Positions 37,894-49,285 of a DNA stretch of 64,000 nt are shown piece by piece. The notes beneath the pieces are model-generated. The model worked only from the letters and a program-made list of their open reading frames with translations, had not been told where the DNA came from and made no database searches. The stretch is from the NCBI GenBank assembly GCA_973895155.1, contig OZ316896.1, positions 5,332,001 through 5,396,000 on the forward strand, given 5' to 3'. Made by a program: the position numbers and the translations under genes. This DNA comes from Marsupella aquatica. Taxonomy: Eukaryota; Marchantiophyta. Numbering within the stretch: position 1 is the first letter of the stretch; every line of letters starts with the position of its first letter.

Positions 37894-38837
37894 CCATGAT
37901 AGGAGTACATTGTTTTCAAGGACCAGGCTTTCAACGAGAATACATGTGATACCAACTAACTTTCATGCCTGCTAGTGGTCTTGCTTACAAGAGAAAGTAG
38001 TCAGGCAGCGAGTTCGTTGCAAGATTTTCCTACTCAATCGCTTATCGGTGCCTGTCAATGCAATCTGCTTAGTTGCTCCCTGATCACTTTTTCGCTGTCT
38101 TCCTTTCGTCGAGGGCGTGGGGGACGCAAACCTTGTGAGCTTTTCGGCTGATTAATGTTCGTTTATATTCCCAGTCGCACTGCAAAGATTTTGAATAAAC
38201 AAAGGCTTCCAAATCTTCTTCTCCCAAATTTAGAATCGAAACAAATGTGGTGGTGTCCATGCCCTTCACAACCAATTTATTGCATTGTGCGAATTGGGCA
38301 CTAGAATTGAGTCGTTTCATTCACTGCATTCCACCCTGACAAAGGGGGACCGAACGAAATTCTCACAGAAAGTGTTCGGGTACCCAATTTCATCGGGCTT
38401 GTGTTAGCAACATTGAGTGATCGCAAAATCGCAAAATGAATGTAAAGATTTTCAGCAAGGTTGTCAGCTACGCTGAATGCATTGGAAAGATTGAGGCTAT
38501 GTGCTTAAGACGCCATAGCCATGCAACATCGCCCCATTCTGGGCTGGGATTGGCAAATCTGCTAATGACGAACCACACAAGCAGTGGAATCCAATGCCTA
38601 AGACGCCCACCAGTCCTCTTAAATGAGCCAAAGAGTTAGCCGCCACCAGTGCAATGCCATTGCGCCTCTGAGATCGAGTCTGCAGACTCCTACCATCTTG
38701 ATGTCCGCATCCCAATGTGCAATTCGTATCGAAGTGCCCTCCTCACTGGTAAACCTCACGCTTCAAGCTATCTAAGCCTTCACACAAAAGAAAACTACAG
38801 TAGTAGTGCCAGTGTAGCATGAGCGAGATCATGAAGG
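37894..38837. other. Intergenic DNA
   Basis: Small open frames at 38084-38320 (minus) and 38436-38639 (plus) are not recognisable. Nothing else seen. Confidence 0.35.
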
Positions 38838-39135
38838 AAAGGTACTGTATTACCATAGTAGAGTGTAGGGTAACCCATGGTCTGGAGAGGGTTATGGAGT
38901 TTGATACCCTGGGGGCGGTGACCTGGAGGGGGTTACAAAGGTACTATATTACCAGAGTAGAGTGTCTGGTAACCCATGGTCTGGAGAGGGTTATGGAGGT
39001 GATACCCTTGGGGCGGTGAGCTGGAGGGGTTTACAAAGGTACTATATTACCATAGTAGAAAGTAGGGTAACCCATGGTCTGAAGAGGGTTATGGAGTGTA
39101 CTGTAGTACCCTGGGGGCGGTGAGCTCGTGGGGTT
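38838..39135 (+). repeat. Tandem array A, about 98-bp unit, three copies
   Basis: Units begin AAAGGTACTATATTACC and contain GGTAACCCATGGTCTGGAGA, GGGTTATGGAG and GGGGCGGTGAGCTGG. Confidence 0.92.
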
Positions 39136-39141
39136 TACATC

Positions 39142-39361
39142 CATGGCCTTGTAACAGGCTATGGGTTAGCAACCAAAACCCCCTACTCTTTTTTAACATC
39201 ACCGCCCCACGGAGTTATAGCCATGGCGTCCAAACAGGCTATGGGTTAGCAACCAAAACCTCCGTGCTGTGTTTTTACATCACCGCCACATTGGTTGACA
39301 GCCATGGCCTCCCAACAGGCTATGGGTTAGAAGCCAAACTCCCATACTCTTTTTTCACATA
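39142..39361 (-). repeat. Tandem array B, about 79-bp unit, three copies
   Basis: Units contain CCATGG, AACAGGCTATGGGTTAGCAA and CATCACCGCC. Read on the minus strand the unit shows GGGGCGGTGATG and CTAACCCATAGCCTG, echoing array A in inverted orientation. Confidence 0.85.
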
Positions 39362-39827
39362 AATTTTGAAATTTTGAGAGGCCAGGGATGATAAGACTTG
39401 GACCCCCCTGGCCAGCCTGGCAAGGGATTAACTAAGGCTGTGGACCTTTTCTGAAACTGTTAAAATAAATGAAAAAGGAGAGGGTATGTATGCCTAGAAG
39501 CCCAGCAAAAGAGTGCCCCGTCATGTTTTCTCAAATGGATAGGGTTCCATGGAGCAAAAACTGGTAGTTGGGGCCTGGCACTCCTAATCCCAGTGGTGGG
39601 AACCATTAATACTTCATCCACTCCCAACAGCAGGATTCGGTTCCCCCAAATTGTTTCATCTAGTGTATATCTACATGTCTTGAATATGAAAGGTCTCAGA
39701 CAATGCTTCTGGTACACTCTAGGGTGGGTGGTCCCAGCATGCCATTTCCATGACTTGTTTGTGAGGCTATCTGTTCTACCTGAGGGCTCCAACACATAAG
39801 TGACCCCAAAAAACCAGAGGGTGTGTT

Positions 39828-40275
39828 ACTAAGGGCAAGGTTCCATGGGGTTGGGAGTGAGGAGTGCACATGTGTGTCAGCATGTTTGAGTCAATAAGAT
39901 CATAGCTTTTCCAGGGAGTGAGGAGTGTACAAATATGGTAGTAGGGAGTATGATTCTCCCTTGCAGTCCCTTTTAAAGTCTAAGGGCGCCCCTGCCCCTG
40001 TATATTGACAGTACAATGCATTTTTTTCTTAATTGTTTTTCTTGCAATAAATACTTTACTCATATGAAAAGTAAACCCAATAAAAACTGGGAATAAAAAG
40101 GCCAGACCCAGAAAAGATCAAAGCATTCTCATTGATAGTGCATTCTCATTAGCTCTGAAGTCAAAACTCATACATATTACTGTGTACACCTTGGCATAAG
40201 GTGTATTTGGGCCCGGGGGTGTCAGAGGGAGTAATCATACTCCCTGCCCCTGGCCCATGGAACCTAGTCCTTAAA
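39828..40275. mobile_element. Candidate MITE with degenerate inverted ends
   Basis: The left end reads AAGGGCAAGGTTCCATGGGG. The right end, reverse-complemented, reads AAGGACTAGGTTCCATGGGC, followed in both by a GGGAGT-type word. Related words also occur at 39546 and 40504, so the family may be nested. No transposase; target-site duplication not clear. Confidence 0.5.
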
Positions 40276-40780
40276 GTGCCACTGTCCATGACAAAACCCA
40301 CCAGGTTTCACCATTTTTAGTATCCTTTTCTTTGAAACTGTGGAGCAAAGTCTCATGCTAGAGGAAAAAAATGTGAAAAAATGAAAAGTATTGGACACTT
40401 GTTTATATGGACAGTGGTGGTTTAAACAGGTACGAGCTCTATGGAAGGAGGAAGTCCATAGCTAGACCCCAGTTGGGGTCGGGGCACTACACCCCCGGGC
40501 CTTCCCATGGAACCCAGCTCTTATTGCCATTGCCCCTCACCCTTCATCCATGCTACAGTAGTGCAACCACCACCTGGGCAGATGAAAGAACGAACATTGC
40601 ACGAGAGGAAACGAAGGAATGTACTGAGGTTTAGCGTACACTACATTACATTATTAGGGAAGAGAAATCAGCAAAGCTTCGAGGCTTTGCACTCGGCCAA
40701 GAAGAGCAGAGGGGAGCAGGGCAGTGGTTGCGACTCTTTCATCGCTTCGTAGAAGCATTTGTTGCGGTTGTTTTTTGGAG
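40276..40780. other. 5' flank of RPN5
   Basis: 40480-40520 holds CCATGGAACCC and CCCCGGG words related to the element on the left. The rest is probably promoter and 5' UTR. Confidence 0.4.
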
Positions 40781-43700
40781 ATGGAGATGGACGCGGTTTC
40801 GACTGCTATCGCCAATGCCACGGCTACAGCCAAGGTGAGAATCTCGATCGGCGCCCACAGCGAGTTCTCTCTGAGAGATTTCAGGACTGTCCGGTGCCGT
40901 CCCCCCCCCTTTTTTTTTCCCATTTCAGCTGGTTTTCCGGTGTTCGTATGGACTGTTGTAGATGTGGTCATGCAAGAGAAGCTTTCTGTGGTCTGCGCGA
41001 GAAAAACGCTTGATCTAGAATGTGCGGCGTTGTCATTTGTTGGAGTCTAGGGTTTTTTACAACATGCGATATGTGTTTTGCTACCTTTCTGCAATCTGTG
41101 TTGGGCCGTAAGTACTGTATCATAGAAATTTGTTTTACTAGTGTTGTTGTTAGACTTTGAACGGTGTCCTTGATAGCGAAATTGACATGCCTTGGAAGCT
41201 TCAGAGGTAGAACTCTGTGTATGTCTGTCGAGATTGTGGTGGAGGTGTCCACATTGAATGAGGACTACTTCACTTGAGAATTGACGACCTCAAAGCCAAT
41301 GGGTGCATTGCATGTTAGTTGTTTTTTCTGTGGTTTCCGTCCCAAGAAGTGAGTGCAACTTGTGTGGTTTGGGTTGCTTTCGTTGTATTATGGCGTTTGG
41401 GTCGATAAATTTGCTGTTGGTCGGAGTTTCTGGCCTCTGCTTCTGGATTATGTCATTGCAATTATGCAGGACAGCGAATTAGGGTGTCAAGAGATACTTG
41501 TTTCGTATGGAACAAACCCTACTTTGTTACTTTTTTGCTTCACAGGAACAAACCCTAATTTATTACTTTTTTGCTTCACAGGAGGGAAAATTAGACTCGG
41601 CAATCGAATCACTTCTGGAGATAGAGAAGCAATTCCGACTATCGGCCGATGTCGCCGGCACCAGAAAGGTGGTTGTGGCTATTATTCAATTATGCTATGA
41701 CGCTCGTGCGTGGAAAACTCTCAACGAGCAGATTGTTCTCCTCTCGAAGCGTCGGGCTCAGCTGAAACAAGTGCGTACTCTTTCGAAGCCATGCCATCAT
41801 TTTTCAGAAACCTAGTCTTTCATGCCACGTAACAAGTCTCGCAGTACGGGGTCATCGGAGTATGTGGAAGCGTTCTATCCGGCAAGATTTCTTAGTCCTC
41901 GTCCTTTCAAAAGTCAGCCTCGCACCGATCTAGGAGCATATTGTAGCTTGTAACTTTCATCAATGAGATGTCTGATGATAGTCGTCGACCTCCGGGCAGA
42001 GTAGCACGGTCTCGGTGGGCTGGGCAACGGTGCCACCGTTATTGTTGGGCTACTCGAAAGTTTGGCCCACAGCCATGATTCTGGTACTAGACTTAGCATG
42101 GACAACGGGGAGAAGTCTTCTCTCTCATTTTTCTTTTGGGTTATTGTTTAGAAGGAGTTGCTCTGGATTTGCATTACTCTAAAGTGGTTTCCTAGTTCTG
42201 TTTTGCAGGCAGTTACAGCAATGGTACAACATGCCATGACTTACATCGATGACGCTCCAGATCAGGATACCCGTGTTGAACTTATAAAGACTCTGAACGC
42301 TGTCACGGTCGGAAAAGTACGTGGATCAACAGCTGTACCTTGTTCTGCTTGTCGTTGACCTTCTACTGTTAACGCCACACCTGCAAGATTTCTTTTGTCT
42401 GGCGATGAAATTCACTTCGTATCAAGTCTTTATGTTAGCTGTTAACTTGTGTCACGACACCAGATTTATGTAGAAATTGAGAGGGCGCGGTTGATCAAAA
42501 AGTTGGCCAAGATTAAGGAGGAGCAAGGTCTTGTGGCTGAAGCCGCTGACCTCATGCAAGAAGTTCCGGTACGTGAGCTGCTTGTGTATCGTGGTTTAAT
42601 TCTAAGCTCTTATACAAAAACTTCAGGCGTAATTTGTTGAATTTGTTTTGTCCAATAGGTTGTGTCTTCCCTCTATAGTTTTAGGTGGAGTTATGCTAAG
42701 TTCTCTTTCGACACAGCAGGTGGAATTTGATGACATTTAATGTTTTGTCCATTGTGTTCTGTCTTCCCTGTGTTGATGTAGGTGGAGACATTTGGAGCCA
42801 TGTCTAAAACCGAGAAGATCGCCTTCATTCTTGAACAGGTAGGTATTCTACTTGCACTGGGTATCTCAGGATCTAGAACCTCGCACTGTTTCCATGCTCC
42901 CTGTCTCTTTCTTTCCATTCGCATTGCTCGAACTGGACTTTTGTTGGTTAGCTGAGCACCATTAGTTTGACGTCATTTGTATGTGGGTCTTTGGGTGACG
43001 AGGGCTGCATATGCTGACTCACATAGATGTGCCCTCTCATTGGATTTGCCAGGTTCGACTCTGTTTGGACCGCAAAGATTTTATGCGGGCACAGATTCTA
43101 TCAAGAAAGATCAGCACACGAGCATTCGTTGTTGAAACGGGCAAGGATAAGAAAAAACCAAAAGAGGGAGATAATGTGGTGGTGGAGCCCCCACCAGATG
43201 TACCTTCCCTACTTGAGCTTAAGCGCATCTATTATGATCTCATGATAAGGTACAGCCTGCTTCTACGCTAGAACAAGTTCCGTCATTTTGGTTGTGCGAA
43301 AGTATGTGGACAGATATAATTCCAGGTCCTGAACTGATGGTAGTACCCTAACCTTGGAGTGGTTGGCCAGAGTTTTAAAACTTCTTTCCAACTTTGGTGA
43401 TAACCTGAGACGCATGCTCCTGTGTCAAGTCGGTATTGGAGCTTTCGGATTTGTCTGTCTCTTGTTTCAGGAGCCCCAATGTGGTTTGGCTCTAATTTGT
43501 GTGCTTGGCTTTTTTACAGGTACCACTTGCATAATAATGATTACCTCGAGATTTGCCGCTGTTATCAGGCAATCTATGATACACCTTCTGTGAAGGAGGA
43601 TCCTTCGAATTGGACTCCTGTAAGTCACTTCCCTTTCTACGGTGTTGCTGGAGAGCACATTATCCTCAATATTGGATATGTTAGTGAAGTTTTCGATACA

Positions 43701-45064
43701 CTGGAATGTTGCTAACAGCTGGGCATCGGAGTCTTTAGCTCTGCATAACGTCTAACGCATACTTCTGATTTATTCAGGTCTTGAGAAAAATTTGTTGGTA
43801 TCTGGTGCTGGCCCCATACGATAGTATGCAAGCAAGCTTGATGCACACCACGCTGGAGGACAAGAAGTTGTCAGAGCTCCCTAAATTTCGGTAGGACTTA
43901 TAATGCGTTTGTCGATCGACTGCTAAGTTAGATGAGAAGCTCTGAGATTTAACGTTGTAGATGTGAGGCCAGAAGTAAATACTTGCGCGTGGATTTAAGT
44001 GAATTAAGCCTCTAGATGTGCACGTAGATTATACTACGATCACAGGTTTGATCTCGCAAATTTGGATACTTTCCCTCACTGCACTTTGCGTAGCTGCTTG
44101 TGTACTGGTAACTTTTGTTGATGGTCTGCCAGTTGATAGTTATTTTGTTCCTTGGATCAGCCTCTGACTGTTATCCTTAGTTCCTCTAGTCATTGAAATT
44201 GTTTCTGACGCACTAGTTTTATTTTTGCAGCGCATTATTGAAGGCTTTTGTTACTATGGAGGTTATTAGATGGCAACCTTTTTGGGAAGAATATCAGAGT
44301 TTATTTCAGGACGAGGCTGGGCTACCTGGAGGCTCTCTAGGGGAGAAGGCCGCCGACGATCTTCGGCAACGCGTCATTGAGCATGTGCGTTCACAATAAT
44401 TTGATTATCACGCTAAACTCTTTGACATAAATAGCATGTTCATTTTCTTAGCTAGGATGTTGTGAACGAGTTGTGCTGGCTTATCTCCTGTGATTTTCTT
44501 ATACCACTCACGAAAGACTTTCGTTGTGGTTACACATAATCTGAGCTTAGCTCGCTTTTTGAGAGGGTGATTAAGTTGAAGGTGATGTCGGATGCAGAAC
44601 ATTTTGGTGGTGTCAAAGTATTATGCAAGGATCACTTTACAGCGCCTCTCTGAACTTCTCAGTCTCTCTTTGACGGTAAACCTCGACACCTTCGTTTTTC
44701 AGGGATATGTATTATGTATGGACCATGAAGCTCTATGTTTAGTCCTAACTGCGTGGAATTTGTGCATATGTACGTATATTCAATTTTCAAAATAAGTTTT
44801 CTTGCTGTTTACCTGCTCTGTGTTGTGAAATGGTTTGTGCAGGAGACGGAGAAACATTTATCAGACATGGTCGTATCAAAGGCACTGATTGCAAAGGTGG
44901 ACAGGCCAGCAGGTGTTGTATCTTTCCAGAGTCAGAAGGACAGTAATGAAGTGTTGAATGCGTGGGCTGTAAGTATAGAGAAGTTGTTAGAGTTGGTTGA
45001 GAAAAGTTGTCACCAGATCCACAAAGAGACAATGGTACACAAAGTTACACTCAAGGTACAGTGA
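40781..45064 (+). CDS. RPN5: 26S proteasome lid subunit RPN5
   Basis: Non-ATPase subunit (PSMD12 homologue) of the 19S lid, with a helical repeat body and a C-terminal PCI domain that packs in the lid horseshoe. Eleven exons read in frame to 458 residues: 40781-40834, 41582-41770, 42209-42316, 42464-42568, 42782-42838, 43053-43249, 43520-43619, 43778-43890, 44231-44384, 44598-44675 and 44843-45064. Family blocks include [99 protein letters not shown] and [20 protein letters not shown]. Plant RPN5 is about 440 residues, so the model is complete. The start is the first of two ATGs in [18 protein letters not shown]; the second lies two codons on. The intron 1 acceptor is tandemly duplicated. Confidence 0.97.
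41510..41581 (+). promoter_or_regulatory. Tandemly duplicated 3' splice site of RPN5 intron 1
   Basis: Two 36-bp copies (41510-41545 and 41546-41581) start GAACAAACCCTA and end TTTTTTGCTTCACAG, differing at two bases. Each ends in a full polypyrimidine tract plus CAG. Using the upstream acceptor adds exactly 12 codons, [12 protein letters not shown], without a stop. Confidence 0.95.
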
Positions 45065-45895
45065 GGATCTCAAGCATTAAAAGCCCATTGTGTAGCCACC
45101 CTTGATTTGCCATAGTCGGGATTCTTGGATATCTTTTACTTGAAAGAGCCCGAGTTTCTTCTCAAATGAAAGGGATATTAGTATTTCAGGAAGATACTGT
45201 AATAAAGATTGTCAAGTTCTTGCAAATGACAGATGGGGATGGCACTGCTCTGGTTACTGCTCTTCCTCATGTTCTTCACCTGACATATATATCAATGAGT
45301 TTTGTAGAGTAGCTTTCTATTACTGATCCTCGAGATTTCATAGGTTTTTTTTCTCTTCTCTTGAATGGTAAACATTGATTGGTGAGTAAATAGAACCATG
45401 GGACACGGCGGCTTCCATTAAAGGAATGGCTCAAAGAGCCAGGCAAGGAGGCAGACGGAATAGAAGCAACGAGCAACAGTTCACCAAAGTAAGTCAATGT
45501 CAGCCGTGGTAAACCATAGAAGTGGGTGACTGCAAGACGTGTTTGAGACATCCGAACCTTAATGAGTGATGGGGTGCAGAACCCTAGAGACCGCCAAAGC
45601 AAAAAGGAAACATTAAAAGAATTTTACATGTTGATTTCAAGAGAATTCTAAACATCTTGACAAACTAGTGACTTTTGGGTGTATATATCATTATTAAAAA
45701 ATGAAAACAGGAGAATCATATTTCGGCCTTAAGTTATTTGTGGGATTAAAAAAACATTCGCTCAGGTCCTGCAAGAACCAGGATGCTACTACAGTATTGC
45801 ACTAATCTGACACTGAGCAATACCGCTTGTTCTTAGTGTTTTTAAAACCTTTTATACCACTGTCCAAGACGTCTCCATTTTCCATATTCCACTCA
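45065..45895. other. RPN5 3' flank and intergenic DNA
   Basis: No further gene recognised. RPN5's poly(A) region is probably in the first 300 bp. Confidence 0.4.
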
Positions 45896-46170
45896 CTCCT
45901 CTCATCTACCATGCCGCTTTGTTACACAATTCCAGAAAAAAAGGTAGTAGAAATGGTGGATCCATGTTTTCTCTCAACCACCATGCCACTTTGTTCCACA
46001 AATTCAGAAAAAGGTAGTAGTAATGGTTGGTGGATCCAGGTTTTCTCTCATCTACCGTGCCACTTTGTCCCATATCTACCGTGCCACTTTGTTCCATATC
46101 TACCATGCCACTTTGTTCCACAATTTCAGAAAAAAGGTAGTAGTAATGGTGGATCCAGGTTTTGTTTTAG
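45896..46170 (+). repeat. Tandem array with ACCATGCCACTTTGTTCCAC units
   Basis: Three larger units (AGAAAAAAGGTAGTAGTAATG, then GGATCCA) with a nested 23-bp word CATCTACCGTGCCACTTTGT amplified three times. Similar words occur in the array at 51500-52400. Confidence 0.88.
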
Positions 46171-47108
46171 TGACGGTTGAAGGTCTAGGGCATGTAGCCC
46201 TGTGCCGACTTCACGTAACAAGCTCTAAGGATGGGTGGCAATCTCTCCCCCACCCAGTGTCTGTTTTTGGCGAGCGAGAGCAAATCAGTGCTGGGGTCGG
46301 GAAGATAGCATTTTTCAGTCATAGAGAACAAACAAAGGGATCATAGCCTTGCAGCCCTTAAATGTTTCCGAACCCCCTTTTTGGGCCACATTTCCAGGTC
46401 ACCAAATGACTATGGAATGGTTGCCACAAGGCATCTATGTCATCGGTGCTGTCGCATGTCGAGACCGCGTCCCTTCCCCACCCTCTAGCCTGCAGACTTG
46501 CATGCTTGCTCGTGCATCGAGCACATATCCAAGTCCAAATGGCCAGTACTGATGTTATGAAGCCTCTCCACACTGAAGGCATCTCCTTTAATCACTGGAA
46601 ACATTCGTTAATGTGGCACCTGACAACACCCACTGGCAATATTGTGTTTAGGCAATATTCTTGGAACATATGTCGTTCCAAACTACACTCACGTTCGCGA
46701 ATGGGACGTGCCCACTCCATCTTCAATACCCAAATTGAACAAGAGAGATGGGGCCGGAATTAATTAAAGATCGGTGTCGTGTGAACCAAGAACGAAAAAC
46801 CGAGTCTTCTCCTTACATACTGCAAAATGCAAAGTTCGAGATAATTTTCGGCTTAGAAACTTTTGTAAAGTAAGGGAAGCAAAGCATAAATGGAGCTGCT
46901 CAAAATTTTAGCTGAAAAAAACAGTGAATGCACTCACAATCGCCCCTCTTTCTTCTCTGTTTCGTTTTTGGTTAAAAATCCGGGAGAGGCTTAACTTTAC
47001 AAAAATCTTTGAGAACCTGAGTTCTCTAAACATGGACATTGCTCTGAAGTGCTTAGGAGCTTCGTACTGTATCAATCAGTTCTCCATACAAATTTCAATG
47101 CTTTTCCG
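46171..47108. other. Intergenic DNA between the repeat array and the MFS gene
   Basis: No gene recognised. Its right end should hold the 3' UTR of the minus-strand transporter. Confidence 0.4.
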
Positions 47109-48665
47109 TCAGCCGTGCAAATTTGCCCTGGGCTCATTCAGTCTTTCCCTTTCCACGACGAGGGCCAAATCCAGCTCCTCCTCGTCAAGCGAATCCCAGC
47201 CGTCATCCCAAACTCTATCTTCACCTTCTTGACCCCCGTCTTCCCAATGCTCACCCATTTCCAAGGCTCTGATTTCCGTTGCCAAAGCCTTGACACTTTT
47301 GGCTTGTTGTCTATCTTTCGGATACGTGAAATAAAGAAGGGTGAGGATCTTCATGCACACACTAAGTGGTGCAGAAACACAGGTAAACAGAGCTTTACTG
47401 AGCGCTTTAGCATTCGATACATCCTTCCCTATTGAGGCATCTGCTGAATCCAGCTTTCTAAAACCAAACAGATGTTCGGCCAAAAAGCCCACCAGGGGAG
47501 CCCCCGTAGCAGCCAAAGACTTCTCAAATGCGAGGTCCACAGCATAGACAGTGGTACGCAACTCCTCGGGAACAATTTCTGCAAAGATGGGACCACTTGT
47601 GGCGGGGAAAGTCCAAGCCATGAGAAAGCCCATGCAGAATATGGTAACTCCGTATAGCCAGAGGAACTCTGTGTCTTTTGGATATGCTAGCAGAAGAACT
47701 GCAGCCAAGGCAATTCCCATCGCCGCACTGAACTGCGCGCACAAAACTCGGCCTTTGTTTGGGAACCATCCAGCTGCCTTATCACCAATCCAGCCACCGA
47801 AAACAGAACCTACAGCGCTGCCAACTGATAGCAATGCCACCATGAGCGCAGCTGCACTGTGACTGAACCCGATCAGTTCCATCCAGAGGGTGAGGAACAC
47901 CAGTGCATTCCGTGGCATGCTTCCAACAACTCCTTGGGCGACAATAACCTGAAAAGTTTTCACTTTCAGAACAAGCTTAGCTCCTTGAAGAAATTCTTGC
48001 ACGCTTGAAGCGGCTCCATCCTTTTCTGTGGCCTTATGAGCATCAGCATCATCCCCAACAAGTGCATACCCGCGCTGAACACGAGGGTCATATGCAAGAG
48101 CCAAAACAGCAACACCCAAGAGCATACTGATGAAAGCCACAATCAGAAACGCTGCTCTCCAACCTGCAATCCCCATCACTTTGTGTGGGCCCATATGGGT
48201 TGCGAATACACCACCAAGTACAGTGCCTAATTGCCCTGCTCCAAGAAGCCACCCAAATGCCACACCACGCTTCTCATCCTTACTCATGTCAGCTACCAAG
48301 GACATCAGTGCAGGACCCACTACCGCAAGACCTATTCCATTCACTGATCTCGCCAGAAGTGCCTGCCAGTAGGACGTTGAAATTGCCACAAAAGCAGTGG
48401 CGATTGCCCAACATATCGCCCCAGCACCTATAATGTGGACACGATTATGGCTCAGCGCCCAATAAGCTGCAAAAGGTGCTCCCAGTGCTTGCACCAAAGA
48501 TCTGATGAATGTCAGGGATCCCAGCGCCGCTAGCCCCGCACCGAAGTCACTGGACATCTCAGCGTACACGGCTGGCAACAACGCCTCGTCTACTCCCTCC
48601 ACCATTGCAGCCAGGTTCAAGAGTAGCACTGATGCGTGCCCCCCACACAAAACCATGACTGCCAC
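47109..48665 (-). CDS. Major facilitator superfamily transporter, UNE2 (At1g78130) type
   Basis: Uninterrupted 518-codon frame for a multi-pass membrane transporter; the substrate of this plant family is unknown to me. The order of features fits an MFS protein: N-terminal helices with MVEGVDEALLPAVYAEMSSD, then RSVNGIGLAVVGPALMSLVA, GWLLGAGQLGTVLGGVF and GWRAAFLIVAFISMLLGVAV. A hydrophilic central loop spans about residues 195-225. The second half carries an MFS motif-A-like GGWIGDKAAGWFPNKGR and further helices. The tail is strikingly acidic (EDGGQEGEDRVWDDGWDSL, then DEEEL). The start MAVMVLCGGHASVLLLNLAA is the first Met, and the upstream flank is repetitive DNA. Single-exon structure is unusual beside its intron-rich neighbours. 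Confidence 0.92.
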   Translation of the reverse strand: MAVMVLCGGHASVLLLNLAAMVEGVDEALLPAVYAEMSSDFGAGLAALGSLTFIRSLVQALGAPFAAYWALSHNRVHIIGAGAICWAIATAFVAISTSYWQALLARSVNGIGLAVVGPALMSLVADMSKDEKRGVAFGWLLGAGQLGTVLGGVFATHMGPHKVMGIAGWRAAFLIVAFISMLLGVAVLALAYDPRVQRGYALVGDDADAHKATEKDGAASSVQEFLQGAKLVLKVKTFQVIVAQGVVGSMPRNALVFLTLWMELIGFSHSAAALMVALLSVGSAVGSVFGGWIGDKAAGWFPNKGRVLCAQFSAAMGIALAAVLLLAYPKDTEFLWLYGVTIFCMGFLMAWTFPATSGPIFAEIVPEELRTTVYAVDLAFEKSLAATGAPLVGFLAEHLFGFRKLDSADASIGKDVSNAKALSKALFTCVSAPLSVCMKILTLLYFTYPKDRQQAKSVKALATEIRALEMGEHWEDGGQEGEDRVWDDGWDSLDEEELDLALVVERERLNEPRANLHG

Positions 48666-48698
48666 TCTTCTTCCTGTCTTAATTCTGTCAACTCTACT

Positions 48699-49285
48699 TC
48701 TACAACTATCCTCAATTCAGATCTGACTATTCTGAAGCACGAACATTTTCAAATTTCCCAGCTAGGTCTAAGAAAATCTCCCGTACTTCTCCAAACCATT
48801 CTCATTGAGATCTGGCTCCTCCGAGGAACGGAAATTTACAAATCTCCCAGCTAAGTTCAAGAAAATCTACTGTACTTCTCCAACCATCCTCATTGAGATC
48901 TGGCTCCTCCTAGGCGCGGAAATTTAGAAATCTCCCAACGAGGTTCAAGAAAACATACCGTACTTCTCCAACCATCCTCAATGAGATCTGGCTCCTCCGA
49001 GACAAGGAAATTCAGAAATCTCCCAGCTGGGTTCAGCAAATTCTACTGTCAGTACTTCTCCAACCATCCTCATTAACATCTCGCTCCTCCGAAAATTTAG
49101 AATTCTCCCAGCTAGGTTCAAGAACATCTAAGGTACGTCTCCAACCATGCTCAACTCAGAGCCACGAGCAGAAGTGATCTGAATTCTACTCCGCCCAACC
49201 ATTCTTCCATTCAGAACACTCTGCAATTCTGATCTGGACCTCCGAGGTACCGCAATTCTCAAATCTCCCAGCCAGGTGGGCTTGA
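48699..49285 (-). repeat. 85-90-bp tandem array in the 5' flank of the MFS gene
   Basis: About seven diverged copies with plus-strand words TACTTCTCCAACCATCCTCA, GATCTGGCTCCTCCGAG and AATCTCCCAGCTAGGTTCAA. The array begins some 35 bp upstream of the transporter start codon, so it probably spans its 5' UTR and promoter. Confidence 0.92.
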
